Origin: Gemmataceae bacterium
GTDB taxonomy: Bacteria; Planctomycetota; Planctomycetia; Gemmatales; Gemmataceae
DNA: 6,537 nt
Reading direction: 5' to 3'
Assembly (NCBI GenBank): GCA_017853285.1
Contig: JAFMJU010000232.1
Coordinates: forward strand, 1-6,537
Made by a program: the position numbers and the translations under genes. Every line of letters begins with the position of its first letter. Positions within the stretch are counted from its first letter, which is position 1. Positions 1 through 6,537 of this stretch are shown one piece after another. Under the pieces are notes generated by a model that saw only the letters and a list, made by a program, of their open reading frames with translations, made no database searches and had not been told where the DNA came from.

Positions 1-2821
1 TAATTCTCACAATCTGGTGCCCGGCCGAAACCTGTGCGGAAGGCTCAACCAGGGCGCGCAACAAGGCACCTGGAGTTTGGCCCGGGTTGATGGGTGGCCC
101 CACACCGCCCCCAGCCCCCTCAAACCGGTGACAGCCCAGGCAATTGGCGCGGGTCCGATCGAGCGCCACAAACAATCCCCGCCGCGCATCCCCGTGGGTA
201 TTCACAGCCGCCTGCAGTTTGGCCTGGCCATCGGCATCCGCCAGCCAGTTGCGGCTGACGGCACGGTCGTACTCGGCTGAGGATCCGGTGGCGGCCAAGG
301 CATCCAACCACACCGAGAAATCCAGGGAGGGGTATTTCGGCTTGGCTCCCAGAGGAAAGGAATCGGTGATCTGGCGTCGGGTGTCGGCGTCCTGAATGAG
401 GATTCGGCAGGCCTCTCCCAACAGGGAGGGCGATTTTTTGGCCATTTCCACCACGCGCATGGCCGCATCCCGTGCCCCGGGGCCATCCAGCAGCGCCAGG
501 GTTTTCAAAGCCTCCTCCGTCACGGCCGGGCTTTGGCCGGGCAAGGCCCCCGGTTCCAGGAGCGGTGTCGCCATCTTGATGGCGGCGGAAGGCTGATCCC
601 ACCTTCGGAACAAACGCAGGGCGGCGAGTCTTTCGGCCGAACTGAGTTCCTCCAGGGCCAAAGCGTCCGAAACCTCCCCCCCCCAGGCGGGCACAGGCAA
701 TTGCGCCAGATTCCGCATGGCCAGGGCGGAAACCATTCCCTTGCGTTCCCGCACCATCTGTCGCCACCAGTCGAGGGAAGACTGCCCCACGGGCAAATCG
801 CCGGACAATCGCAGGCCGGCCTCCAGCAACTCGGGGGGCTGATCGGTATGGCTTTCCAGCCATTTCAGAGCAGCAATAGACGATTTATCAACTCCTCCCG
901 CCCACCCCCTCCAGGCGCGCAAACCTTCCAGGTAAAGCGCCTGTTGGTCGGGACCGAGGTGGGGATGCTCCAGCCACAGTTCCTGCGAGCCCCCCTGATC
1001 CGCCGGCCAGGGAAAACCGACACGGGCTCTCAGGGCCCGCACCGCCTCGGCCCGCACCCCTGTCTGGGCGGCGGACAGCATCCGCTCGGCCCCCTCGCGC
1101 CCCAGCAGGCCCAACGCATGCAGGTTGGCTGATTGCACCTGGGCGTCGGTCTCATCGCGCTGAAACAGCGCTGCCGCCAGCGATTCCGCCACACCGGGAA
1201 CCCGATGCAGGGCGGCCGCGCAGGCCGCCTCGCGGGAAACAGCCCCATCGGCGTCCTGCACCGCGGCCAAGAGGGGCTCTGAACTTTCCGTCGGCAACCG
1301 GGTGAGGCTTTGGCACCAACGGGCCGCGGAGGCACGCAACTGGGTCTGGTCGGTCCCCAGCATCCTGCCCACCCACTTGCCCGCCTTGCCGGCGAAGGCC
1401 AAGCCAGCCCACGACGCCCGCCTTGTGGAAAGGCTGACCGAGGTATCCAGGGCCAGTTCAGCCAAACGCTCTTCCCGGGTACCGCCTTCCCCAGCCAATT
1501 CCCGGGCCCTGTCCCAACGGCCGGGGCCATCTGGAACAACTCCTAGTTGATCCCGTATATCCGCATCCGGCACAAGAGGCCCTGAAATCACATCGCGCGC
1601 CGCCAGCCATTCCGGGTGCTTCACCAAAAACAAGCGGGTTCCCTGAATCTGCTCCAGTGGCAGTTGGCCCGCGGCTTCGGCATCCCGGTTTGTGCCAAGA
1701 ATCCAAACCCCTTCTCCCCCGGCATCCTCTGTCATCGCAACCGGAAAGAAACCGCTACCCTCGATGGAGAAAACCGTCTTTTTCTCCCTGGCCTGGCGTG
1801 TCGCCCCACCCTGCGTGGGCGCGGAAAGCGCTGTCACCCGCCCTGCCTCACCCACCCAGCAGGTTCCACGCCAGTCCGGCCCCAATGAGGCGGTGACCCA
1901 GGTACCGGCCGAAAATGTCTGGTTCTTGGATACCACCAGGGGATGCATCGCCCCCACCCCGGAAGGCAGTCGCCGCACGGAGTTGCCATCCCACCCGCGG
2001 TGGCGGAATCCAAGTTCATTGCCGGCGCGCACCACCTGCAAGAAACCCCCGCGGCCACCGGGTGAGCTGACGATCCACTCCCCCTCCAGAGTTTGGGTGG
2101 TCCACAGGGTATCCGGAGTCAGGCCCGTGGCATGCACCTCCATCCGCCCGTTACCCCAGAGGGGCAACCGCACCATTCCCCAGGCGTTATCCGGGATAAA
2201 AACCGAGGGATCGATGGCCTCAGCGCCGCCCGCTCCGGCGTTTTTCCAAATCCAGGTACCGCTTGGAACCACCACATGTGCCACCCCCTGCTCATCGATC
2301 CCGGGCAAGGGAATCTCACCCACACCCCGGAATTGAATCAGCCAAGGCCTTGGTTGATCCGGTTTATCGGCGGAGAGTCGCAACACCATTCCCGGGGCTC
2401 CGAGCAGAATCTCGCGACCCGCAGCCGCCAACCGACGGCTTCCGTCAGGGACGGGAAAACGGCCGGTCTCACGCCAAATACCAGCCTGTTTCCCAAAACG
2501 AATCAGTTTCGGGTCCTTGCCTCCCGCCTGGCTACCCGGCAGGGAGGGTTGGGGGGTGTCCGCCAGGATCCAGACTTCGCCAGCCCGACCGGATGCCAGA
2601 CCGAGTACCCTGCCGGCATCGACTAGGGGCGGCGACTCAACGGCCAAACCCTCGGCCAGCGCCATGGCTGGCGCGCCCTCTCCCAAACGGGTTTTCACCA
2701 AGCGGTTTTTGGCAACCGGCAGATCATCCCAGTTGGGTACAGGATCAGAATCCGTCCCGGGTGCCTGAAAGAAAAAGGCCGGCAGGCAAGCGCCAAGGGC
2801 AATGAGCAAAACCCCGGACAT
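1..2821 (-). CDS. Exported PVC-type heme-binding (cytochrome c) protein with propeller-like and HEAT-like regions; 3' end outside window
   Basis: The frame stays open from an ATG at 2821 to the window edge: 940 codons with no stop, so the C-terminus is missing. Residues about 3-19 are hydrophobic and probably an export signal, although there is no Lys or Arg before them; C12 follows A-L-G-A, a possible but weak lipobox. Residues about 30-430 are rich in Gly and Trp, with recurring short strands such as EVWILAD (82-88), GTWIWKN (188-194), GEWIVSS (247-253) and GVWILGT (371-377), which suggests a beta-propeller. Residues about 440-870 are Ala/Leu-rich helices with Glu and Arg, resembling HEAT repeats. 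The only CxxCH is C894-L-G-C897-H898 (bases 128-142). It is followed by EGAGGGVGPP and then LVEPSAQVSAGH, the layout of the Pirellula/Verrucomicrobium-type heme-binding domain, which predicts covalent heme c outside the cytoplasm and an electron-transfer or oxidoreductase role. Substrate is unknown. Full-length relatives usually continue several tens of residues past this point. The heme domain is secure; the propeller and HEAT assignments are inferred from composition. Confidence 0.88.
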   Translation of the reverse strand, partial: MSGVLLIALGACLPAFFFQAPGTDSDPVPNWDDLPVAKNRLVKTRLGEGAPAMALAEGLAVESPPLVDAGRVLGLASGRAGEVWILADTPQPSLPGSQAGGKDPKLIRFGKQAGIWRETGRFPVPDGSRRLAAAGREILLGAPGMVLRLSADKPDQPRPWLIQFRGVGEIPLPGIDEQGVAHVVVPSGTWIWKNAGAGGAEAIDPSVFIPDNAWGMVRLPLWGNGRMEVHATGLTPDTLWTTQTLEGEWIVSSPGGRGGFLQVVRAGNELGFRHRGWDGNSVRRLPSGVGAMHPLVVSKNQTFSAGTWVTASLGPDWRGTCWVGEAGRVTALSAPTQGGATRQAREKKTVFSIEGSGFFPVAMTEDAGGEGVWILGTNRDAEAAGQLPLEQIQGTRLFLVKHPEWLAARDVISGPLVPDADIRDQLGVVPDGPGRWDRARELAGEGGTREERLAELALDTSVSLSTRRASWAGLAFAGKAGKWVGRMLGTDQTQLRASAARWCQSLTRLPTESSEPLLAAVQDADGAVSREAACAAALHRVPGVAESLAAALFQRDETDAQVQSANLHALGLLGREGAERMLSAAQTGVRAEAVRALRARVGFPWPADQGGSQELWLEHPHLGPDQQALYLEGLRAWRGWAGGVDKSSIAALKWLESHTDQPPELLEAGLRLSGDLPVGQSSLDWWRQMVRERKGMVSALAMRNLAQLPVPAWGGEVSDALALEELSSAERLAALRLFRRWDQPSAAIKMATPLLEPGALPGQSPAVTEEALKTLALLDGPGARDAAMRVVEMAKKSPSLLGEACRILIQDADTRRQITDSFPLGAKPKYPSLDFSVWLDALAATGSSAEYDRAVSRNWLADADGQAKLQAAVNTHGDARRGLFVALDRTRANCLGCHRFEGAGGGVGPPINPGQTPGALLRALVEPSAQVSAGHQIVRI

Positions 2822-2826
2822 GCGAT

Positions 2827-2833
2827 CTTCCCC
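2827..2833 (-). promoter_or_regulatory. Ribosome binding site of the heme-protein gene
   Basis: On the minus strand GGGGAAG lies five bases before the ATG at 2821. The upstream gene's TGA at 2852-2854 is in this same frame, and there is no other in-frame ATG, GTG or TTG between the two, so this ATG is the earliest possible start. The 30-base gap has no room for an obvious promoter, which supports cotranscription with the protease genes. Confidence 0.55.
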
Positions 2834-2851
2834 ACAGGGGCGCGGGGCCGG

Positions 2852-3718
2852 TCAGAATCCGGCGACAGGCACAACGCGCAGTTTCATGGTGGTACCGTCC
2901 CTGCGGATTTCCGCCTGCACCGCCTTGCCGGGTTTCAGGCCGGCGGAAGTCTGCAGCAGGTCGGACGGGGTGTCGGTCCAGCGATCATCCAGGGTCAGCA
3001 ACCGGTCGCCGGATTTCAGACCCGCAGCGGCGGCAGGACTTCCCTCGCGCACGGTGGACACCAGCACTCCGGATCCATCCACGCCCGCCTCACCGACCAC
3101 AATGCCCAACATCGCCCCGGGGGAGACCATCTTGTAACCGTCGCGACCGTTCCCCTCGGTGCCGAGCAAACTTTTGATCATCTCCTTCATCACATCGGGC
3201 GGCTGGAAGGTGCCGGGTTCCAGGGTAAGGGTCTGGTCGCGGTAATCCAGAGTCATCCGATAGCGGGCGAAGAACGGGAATCCCACGATCCCCTCGATGG
3301 GACCCAGATGCTTGGAGATGATTTCCACCGTGGGATGATCCATCACCATGGCGGTGACATTCTCCACCGTGCCCTGACCGACCTGCAGCTTCTTGATTTT
3401 CACATCCCCACGGGATCCGTAGGGGGCGAAAAGGACCGGTGGCTTGCCCTTTAGCAACTCGGCCTCGCGGGCCACCTTGTTGTTCAGCAGGTTGGCCGGC
3501 GCGCCGGTATCGAAAATCAAGGTGAATGGCCCCTTGTCGTTGATCTTGGCCTCCACAGTCATGTGGCCAGATTTCAACAACTTGAAGGGAACCACGGCGG
3601 TCTTTTCGGGGACCGTGCCTTTGGGGTTGTCGGCCACGCCGACAGCGGTGCATGTCATGACACCGGCGGCCAAGGCCACCCCGCCCAACACCCGGGCCAC
3701 GCCAGCGATCCGGTTCAT
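2852..3718 (-). CDS. Secreted retropepsin-like aspartyl protease with C-terminal PDZ domain (second paralogue)
   Basis: A 288-residue protein. Residues 1-29 form a signal peptide: R3 and R9, a hydrophobic Ala/Val/Gly core, and a likely cut after GVA at 27-29, so it acts outside the cytoplasmic membrane. Residues about 42-170 are a single-lobe aspartyl protease. The catalytic motif is D70-T71-G72 in LIFDTGAP, and the second conserved hydrophobic-Gly element is EGIVGFPFF (142-150). Residues about 203-285 are a PDZ domain with the recognisable SPAAAAGLKSGDRLLTLD (227-244), which probably binds substrate or partner C-termini. With one catalytic Asp the enzyme must dimerise to be active, as retropepsins do. 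It shares KGPF-x(4)-DTGAP with the gene just upstream and is clearly its paralogue. Its start codon overlaps that gene's stop codon. Specific substrate is unknown; a non-proteolytic binding role cannot be excluded. Confidence 0.88.
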   Translation of the reverse strand: MNRIAGVARVLGGVALAAGVMTCTAVGVADNPKGTVPEKTAVVPFKLLKSGHMTVEAKINDKGPFTLIFDTGAPANLLNNKVAREAELLKGKPPVLFAPYGSRGDVKIKKLQVGQGTVENVTAMVMDHPTVEIISKHLGPIEGIVGFPFFARYRMTLDYRDQTLTLEPGTFQPPDVMKEMIKSLLGTEGNGRDGYKMVSPGAMLGIVVGEAGVDGSGVLVSTVREGSPAAAAGLKSGDRLLTLDDRWTDTPSDLLQTSAGLKPGKAVQAEIRRDGTTMKLRVVPVAGF

Positions 3719-4608
3719 AGGCCACCCTCCAATCGAACGGTAATCTCCAGGGATTGGCCCTGACGGTCAACCTTCAATTTCAGATCCTGCCCGGCCTTAA
3801 GCTGGGCCATTTTCGCCAGCACCGCGGGACCATCGGCGACCGGGTTCCCCTCCACCTCGCGGACCAGATCCCCGGCCTTGAGGCCCGCCTTTTCCGCCGG
3901 GCTGGCGGGCAGAACGGCGCTCAACTTTGCAGCCTTGCCTTCCACCACCTCGTCCAGCACAGCTCCCGCGTAGCCGCGCGCCACCAGTGTGGGATTCGCC
4001 TTCCGGCCCAGGATTCCGCCCAGGCCTTTCATCATGCCCCCGATGATTTCCAATCCCCCTGGGCCCGATGAATCTTCCTTGGCCACGATGCCGAACGGGC
4101 TTTTGGGCTCCCAATCGATTTTGCGCCACACCAACCTGTCAGAGGTCATGTCGAAGGTGATGCGGAACTGGGCCAGGATGTTGTAGCCCAACATGCCATG
4201 GATCTCGACCCCCGCCAGGCCCATGCCGTTCATTCCTTCCAGCTGAAACGGTGTGGCGATCCTGGCCTTGGCCTTGGGCACCTTCAGGCCGCCCTCCAGT
4301 TCCAGCGTGTCGCACACGCCCCAACCCTCGTCACCCTGTTTCACCCCGGCCCGCTCCGCCACCTGCTCGGTGATGAAAAGGGCGGGGGCGCCCGTGTCGA
4401 GCACGAAATTGAACGGTCCCTTCCCGTTGATGCGGGCGCGGACCACCACATGCTTGGAAAGTGTCAGCCGGTAGGGAACCTCGACGGCTGGCCCGACCCC
4501 GGCCGCTGCATCCCGGGCCCGGATGGGACCTGCGGAGGCAATGGCACCCAGAACCGCCAGCGATGCGAGAAACCCACCCAAGGCCAGGATGCCCCGCTTG
4601 TTGAGCAT
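3715..4608 (-). CDS. Secreted retropepsin-like aspartyl protease with C-terminal PDZ domain (first paralogue)
   Basis: A 297-residue protein. The frame extends upstream to a TTG at 4671, but that has no Shine-Dalgarno sequence and would bury the signal peptide; the ATG at 4608 has GGTGGAG nine bases before it and begins directly with a good signal (K4, R5, hydrophobic core, cut after ASA at 24-26). The mature protein therefore acts in the periplasm or at the surface. Residues about 43-165 are a single-lobe aspartyl protease with D71-T72-G73 in FVLDTGAP and the second element HGMLGYNIL (137-145). A Gly/Met-rich linker (about 180-205) leads to a PDZ domain starting near RGYAGAVLDE (211-220), with SPAEKAGLKAGDLVREVEG at 236-254. 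Single-DTG enzymes of this type are active as dimers. The next gene is a paralogue coupled by a 4-base overlap. Protease fold and PDZ are clear; substrate is unknown. Confidence 0.88.
   Translation of the reverse strand: MLNKRGILALGGFLASLAVLGAIASAGPIRARDAAAGVGPAVEVPYRLTLSKHVVVRARINGKGPFNFVLDTGAPALFITEQVAERAGVKQGDEGWGVCDTLELEGGLKVPKAKARIATPFQLEGMNGMGLAGVEIHGMLGYNILAQFRITFDMTSDRLVWRKIDWEPKSPFGIVAKEDSSGPGGLEIIGGMMKGLGGILGRKANPTLVARGYAGAVLDEVVEGKAAKLSAVLPASPAEKAGLKAGDLVREVEGNPVADGPAVLAKMAQLKAGQDLKLKVDRQGQSLEITVRLEGGL
3725..3730 (-). promoter_or_regulatory. Strong Shine-Dalgarno site with ATGA stop/start overlap
   Basis: On the minus strand GGAGGG sits six bases before the ATG at 3718, inside the end of the upstream protease gene. 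The upstream TGA (3717-3715) shares bases with this ATG (3718-3716) as ATGA. Together they indicate translational coupling and fix the start of the second protease. Confidence 0.75.
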
Positions 4609-4617
4609 GGGGATGCG

Positions 4618-4624
4618 CTCCACC
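4618..4624 (-). promoter_or_regulatory. Ribosome binding site deciding the start of the first protease
   Basis: On the minus strand GGTGGAG lies nine bases before the ATG at 4608. The alternative TTG at 4671 is preceded by an AT-rich stretch with no purine-rich site. This is the main reason to shorten the open frame by 21 codons. Confidence 0.6.
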
Positions 4625-4689
4625 GTTCGAAATGTTGGTGCAGGAAAGAAATGCCTTTCGCACCCCTTCAAATTAACAGGATCGGCTTC

Positions 4690-4710
4690 TGACCGCCATG
4701 ATTCCGGTCA
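4690..4710 (-). repeat. Inverted repeat over the helicase stop codon, possible weak terminator
   Basis: The arms TGACCG and CGGTCA (4690-4695 and 4705-4710) are perfect complements around a 9-base loop, and the minus-strand TGA stop is part of one arm. There is no following T-run on the minus strand, so a classic intrinsic terminator is not supported. It lies in the 99-base gap between helicase and protease genes, where a transcription boundary would be expected. I see no convincing -35/-10 pair in this gap. Confidence 0.3.
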
Positions 4711-6537
4711 ACCCTCGTGGTCAGGCAACTCGTAGACCGACCGTGACTGCCCGGCCTGCTGATGGTGTGAAAAAAACTGCTCGAAGTATCCGTCCGCGGC
4801 CAGCGTGGCGCTGTCCCCCACCACCAACAACAAACGCCTGGCCCGGGTGATGGCGACATGGGTGCGCCTTTTCTCCCGCAGGAATCCGATCTCACCCGAG
4901 GCGTTGCTCCGCACCAGCGACAACAGGATGACATCCTTCTCCCGCCCCTGGAAACCGTCCACCGAATCTACCTCAACCCGTTCATCATCGAGCAACTGCC
5001 GGATCAGCCGCGCCTGGCCCGCATACGGGGTGATGATGCCCAATTCCACTGGGAGCACCCCGGCGTCCAACAATCGCCGGGCCTCAAGAACCACCCTGCG
5101 GGCCTCGCCGGGGTTCACACGCGACGCGCCCCCCTCTTCCTCCTCGTCCTCCCAACCGCTTCCGGCGGTATCGATCAGGCGTACCGCGGCGTCAGTCCAG
5201 ACACCGATTTCATCTTGCCGCCACTCAGGAACGGCCCGCGCCACCACCGTTTCGTCATCCGCCAATCGGCCACCGTAGGCCTCGTCATTGGGGAAGCGGC
5301 TGATCGCAGGGTCCATGCGGTATTGCACTTCCAACAGGGCCTGATGTTCCGGCCCCAGCATACCCATCAACCGCTCCAGCAGGCTGACCGCCAATCCCTC
5401 CCGCGCGGCCTCCTCGGACAAAACCGTGGGTGGCAACTGGCAGGGATCCCCTGCCAACACCACCTTGTCCGCCAGGGAAATCGCGGCCCATGCGGCGGGC
5501 TCGGTGGCCTGCGCCGCCTCATCGAGAACCACCAGGTCGAACCGTCGATCCTCCACGATGTCCGGCTCCAATCCCGTGGCGGTGGCGGCCACCACGGGGC
5601 AATCGCGCAGGATGGCGCGCAGCGCCTGCCTTTCCAGCGTACGCGCATCCTGCAGCAGTTTGCGGGCCTCTTCGCGGGTCTCCCGTTTCTCGCCGGGCTC
5701 GGGCCGGGCCCGGGTCCATTTGTCCGCCTTGCCGAACAGGGACCGGGCCTCCCGCGCCAATTTGCGGCTTTCGCGCCAGTCGGGGTGTTTTTCCAAACGC
5801 ATTTCCAGCGTGGCTGGCAGCAGCTCTTCCATCACCCGCACCGGGTGCCCCAGTCGCACCACCTCCACGCCGGCCCGGTAGAGGCCCAGTGCCAAATGAT
5901 CCACCGCCAGGTTGCTGGGTGCCGTCACAAGGACCTGGTTTCCCTTACGCACGGCCTGGCGGACCATTTCCACCAAGGTGGTGGTTTTGCCTGTCCCAGG
6001 CGGCCCATGGATCAGGAATAATTCCGGGGCGGCCAGAGCACGGGCCACCGCCGATTTTTGGCTGTCGTTCAGGCCGGGGTGAAACCATTCCGGTTCCACT
6101 CCATCGCCAGCGCCCGCCCTGGCTGGCTCCTTCCCCAGAAGCATGTCAGTGAGTTTGCCCATGCGGCCATCACGCGCGCCGGCCACGCGTACCAACGCCG
6201 CCTCCATGCGCTCACGGGTCACGGCATCGGGACGGGCCACCAAACGCCAGGTACCCTCCGCCTCATCGGGCGGGTTGTCCAGCAGCACGGTGGCCGATTT
6301 GGAATCCCGCCGGATGGCCACGCAGGGAATTCCACGAACCCCGCGCCCGTCGCGAGGGGGCGGGTCGGGCAGCAGCAGCATCGGCTTGCCGGCCTCCACC
6401 CTTGGTCCACGGTACGGCAAGGGTGCTTGCCGTGGACGGCCAAGGGTCCACCGCCAGCGTCCGGCGATCCCCGGTTCCTCCCCCTGCACTTCCAGCCCAT
6501 CCAAACTTGCCGAACCGTGGCCCCGGGCGGCCTCCTC
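4708..6537 (-). CDS. Superfamily 1 UPF1/IGHMBP2-like DNA/RNA helicase; 5' end outside window
   Basis: The frame is open from the window edge to a TGA at 4708-4710, giving 609 residues and lacking the true N-terminus. A TTG at 6504 is available, but coding similarity appears to continue upstream of it (EEAARGHGSASLDGL), so it is probably not the start. Numbering from the first codon in the window: a beta-rich N-terminal domain (about 10-105); a Q-motif-like LNDSQK (156-161); Walker A GPPGTGKTT (178-186); motif Ia TAPSNLAVDHL (205-215); a charged helical insert (about 245-310) like the stalk of this family; motif II LDEAAQ (338-343); motif III GDPCQLPPT (363-371); motif IV QYRMDP (405-410); an acidic loop near 462-468; motif V DSVDGFQGREKD (524-535); motif VI VAITRARR (561-568). 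All catalytic elements are intact, predicting ATP-driven unwinding of nucleic acid in the cytoplasm. The DEAA box and QYRMDP point to the UPF1/IGHMBP2 branch, not UvrD/Rep. The biological role of bacterial members is poorly defined. Confidence 0.93.
   Translation of the reverse strand, partial: EEAARGHGSASLDGLEVQGEEPGIAGRWRWTLGRPRQAPLPYRGPRVEAGKPMLLLPDPPPRDGRGVRGIPCVAIRRDSKSATVLLDNPPDEAEGTWRLVARPDAVTRERMEAALVRVAGARDGRMGKLTDMLLGKEPARAGAGDGVEPEWFHPGLNDSQKSAVARALAAPELFLIHGPPGTGKTTTLVEMVRQAVRKGNQVLVTAPSNLAVDHLALGLYRAGVEVVRLGHPVRVMEELLPATLEMRLEKHPDWRESRKLAREARSLFGKADKWTRARPEPGEKRETREEARKLLQDARTLERQALRAILRDCPVVAATATGLEPDIVEDRRFDLVVLDEAAQATEPAAWAAISLADKVVLAGDPCQLPPTVLSEEAAREGLAVSLLERLMGMLGPEHQALLEVQYRMDPAISRFPNDEAYGGRLADDETVVARAVPEWRQDEIGVWTDAAVRLIDTAGSGWEDEEEEGGASRVNPGEARRVVLEARRLLDAGVLPVELGIITPYAGQARLIRQLLDDERVEVDSVDGFQGREKDVILLSLVRSNASGEIGFLREKRRTHVAITRARRLLLVVGDSATLAADGYFEQFFSHHQQAGQSRSVYELPDHEG
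6398..6447. repeat. Long imperfect hairpin inside the helicase coding sequence
   Basis: Three nested complementary arm pairs are visible: ACCCTTGG (6398-6405) with CCAAGGGT (6440-6447), TCCA (6406-6409) with TGGA (6433-6436), and CGGCAAG (6415-6421) with CTTGCCG (6426-6432) around a GGTG loop. The total is 19 base pairs in 50 bases, interrupted by a 5-base bulge on one side and a 3-base bulge on the other. It encodes part of the helicase N-terminal beta domain and keeps the frame. It may affect mRNA structure or be a small palindromic insertion; chance from GC-rich codon choice is also possible. Confidence 0.6.

Noticed and set aside
120..863. A 247-codon minus-strand open frame within the heme-protein gene
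   Set aside because: It is in a different frame from the heme domain, and its translation is low-complexity Gly/Arg/Pro. The 940-codon frame carrying CxxCH is the real gene.
1692..2805. Several overlapping plus-strand open frames of 177-214 codons
   Set aside because: They are antisense to the uninterrupted heme-protein frame, overlap each other in different frames, and show Pro/Ser/Arg-rich composition without motifs.
1..2821. A frameshifted or broken heme-protein gene, suggested by many short frames across the region
   Set aside because: Reading codon by codon from 2821, the frame arrives in register at the CxxCH with no stop, so the gene is intact within the window.
4609..4671. A 21-codon N-terminal extension of the first protease from a TTG
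   Set aside because: It has no ribosome binding site and would place charged and aromatic residues ahead of a normal signal peptide. The ATG at 4608 has a good site.
4670..4711. A promoter using TTGACC (4711-4706) and TGTTAAT in the helicase-protease gap
   Set aside because: The two elements are about 27 bases apart, too far for a standard -35/-10 pair, and the -10 match is weak.
4858..6021. A 387-codon open frame on the plus strand
   Set aside because: It lies wholly antisense to the helicase, whose motifs are intact in the other strand. Its His/Gln/Pro/Gly-rich translation shows no family features, as expected for a shadow frame in GC-rich DNA.

Overview
The window is a compact, GC-rich (low to mid 60s percent by eye) bacterial segment. 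All four genes lie on the minus strand and transcription runs from high to low coordinates. The best taxonomic clue is the leftmost gene, whose C-terminal part looks like the single-CxxCH heme-binding domain typical of Planctomycetota and Verrucomicrobiota (PVC) proteins. Two secreted aspartyl-protease/PDZ proteins fit the same kind of organism. The PVC assignment is inferred from family content; no rRNA or other marker is present.

Layout in transcription order. (1) 6537-4708: a superfamily 1 UPF1/IGHMBP2-like helicase with all core motifs, cut by the window edge at its N-terminus. (2) 4707-4609: a 99-base gap, the only real intergenic region, with a small inverted repeat over the helicase stop. 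(3) 4608-3715: a secreted retropepsin-like aspartyl protease with a C-terminal PDZ domain. (4) 3718-2852: a paralogue of (3) with the same architecture, joined to it by an ATGA stop/start overlap. (5) 2821-1: a large exported protein with a Trp-rich, probably beta-propeller N-terminal half, a helical HEAT-like middle and a C-terminal PVC-type cytochrome c domain, cut by the window edge shortly after the heme domain. The gap between (4) and (5) is 30 bases.

Genes (3), (4) and (5) look like one transcription unit producing three exported proteins: two single-DTG proteases that could pair with each other, and one heme protein. Their joint function is unknown. The helicase is a cytoplasmic nucleic-acid enzyme and is probably only a neighbour, though it is codirectional. 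No RNA gene, CRISPR array, insertion sequence or other mobile element was seen. One strong imperfect hairpin lies inside the helicase coding sequence at 6398-6447. I found no clear evidence of a wholly new system. The most unusual feature is the protease pair coupled to the heme protein.
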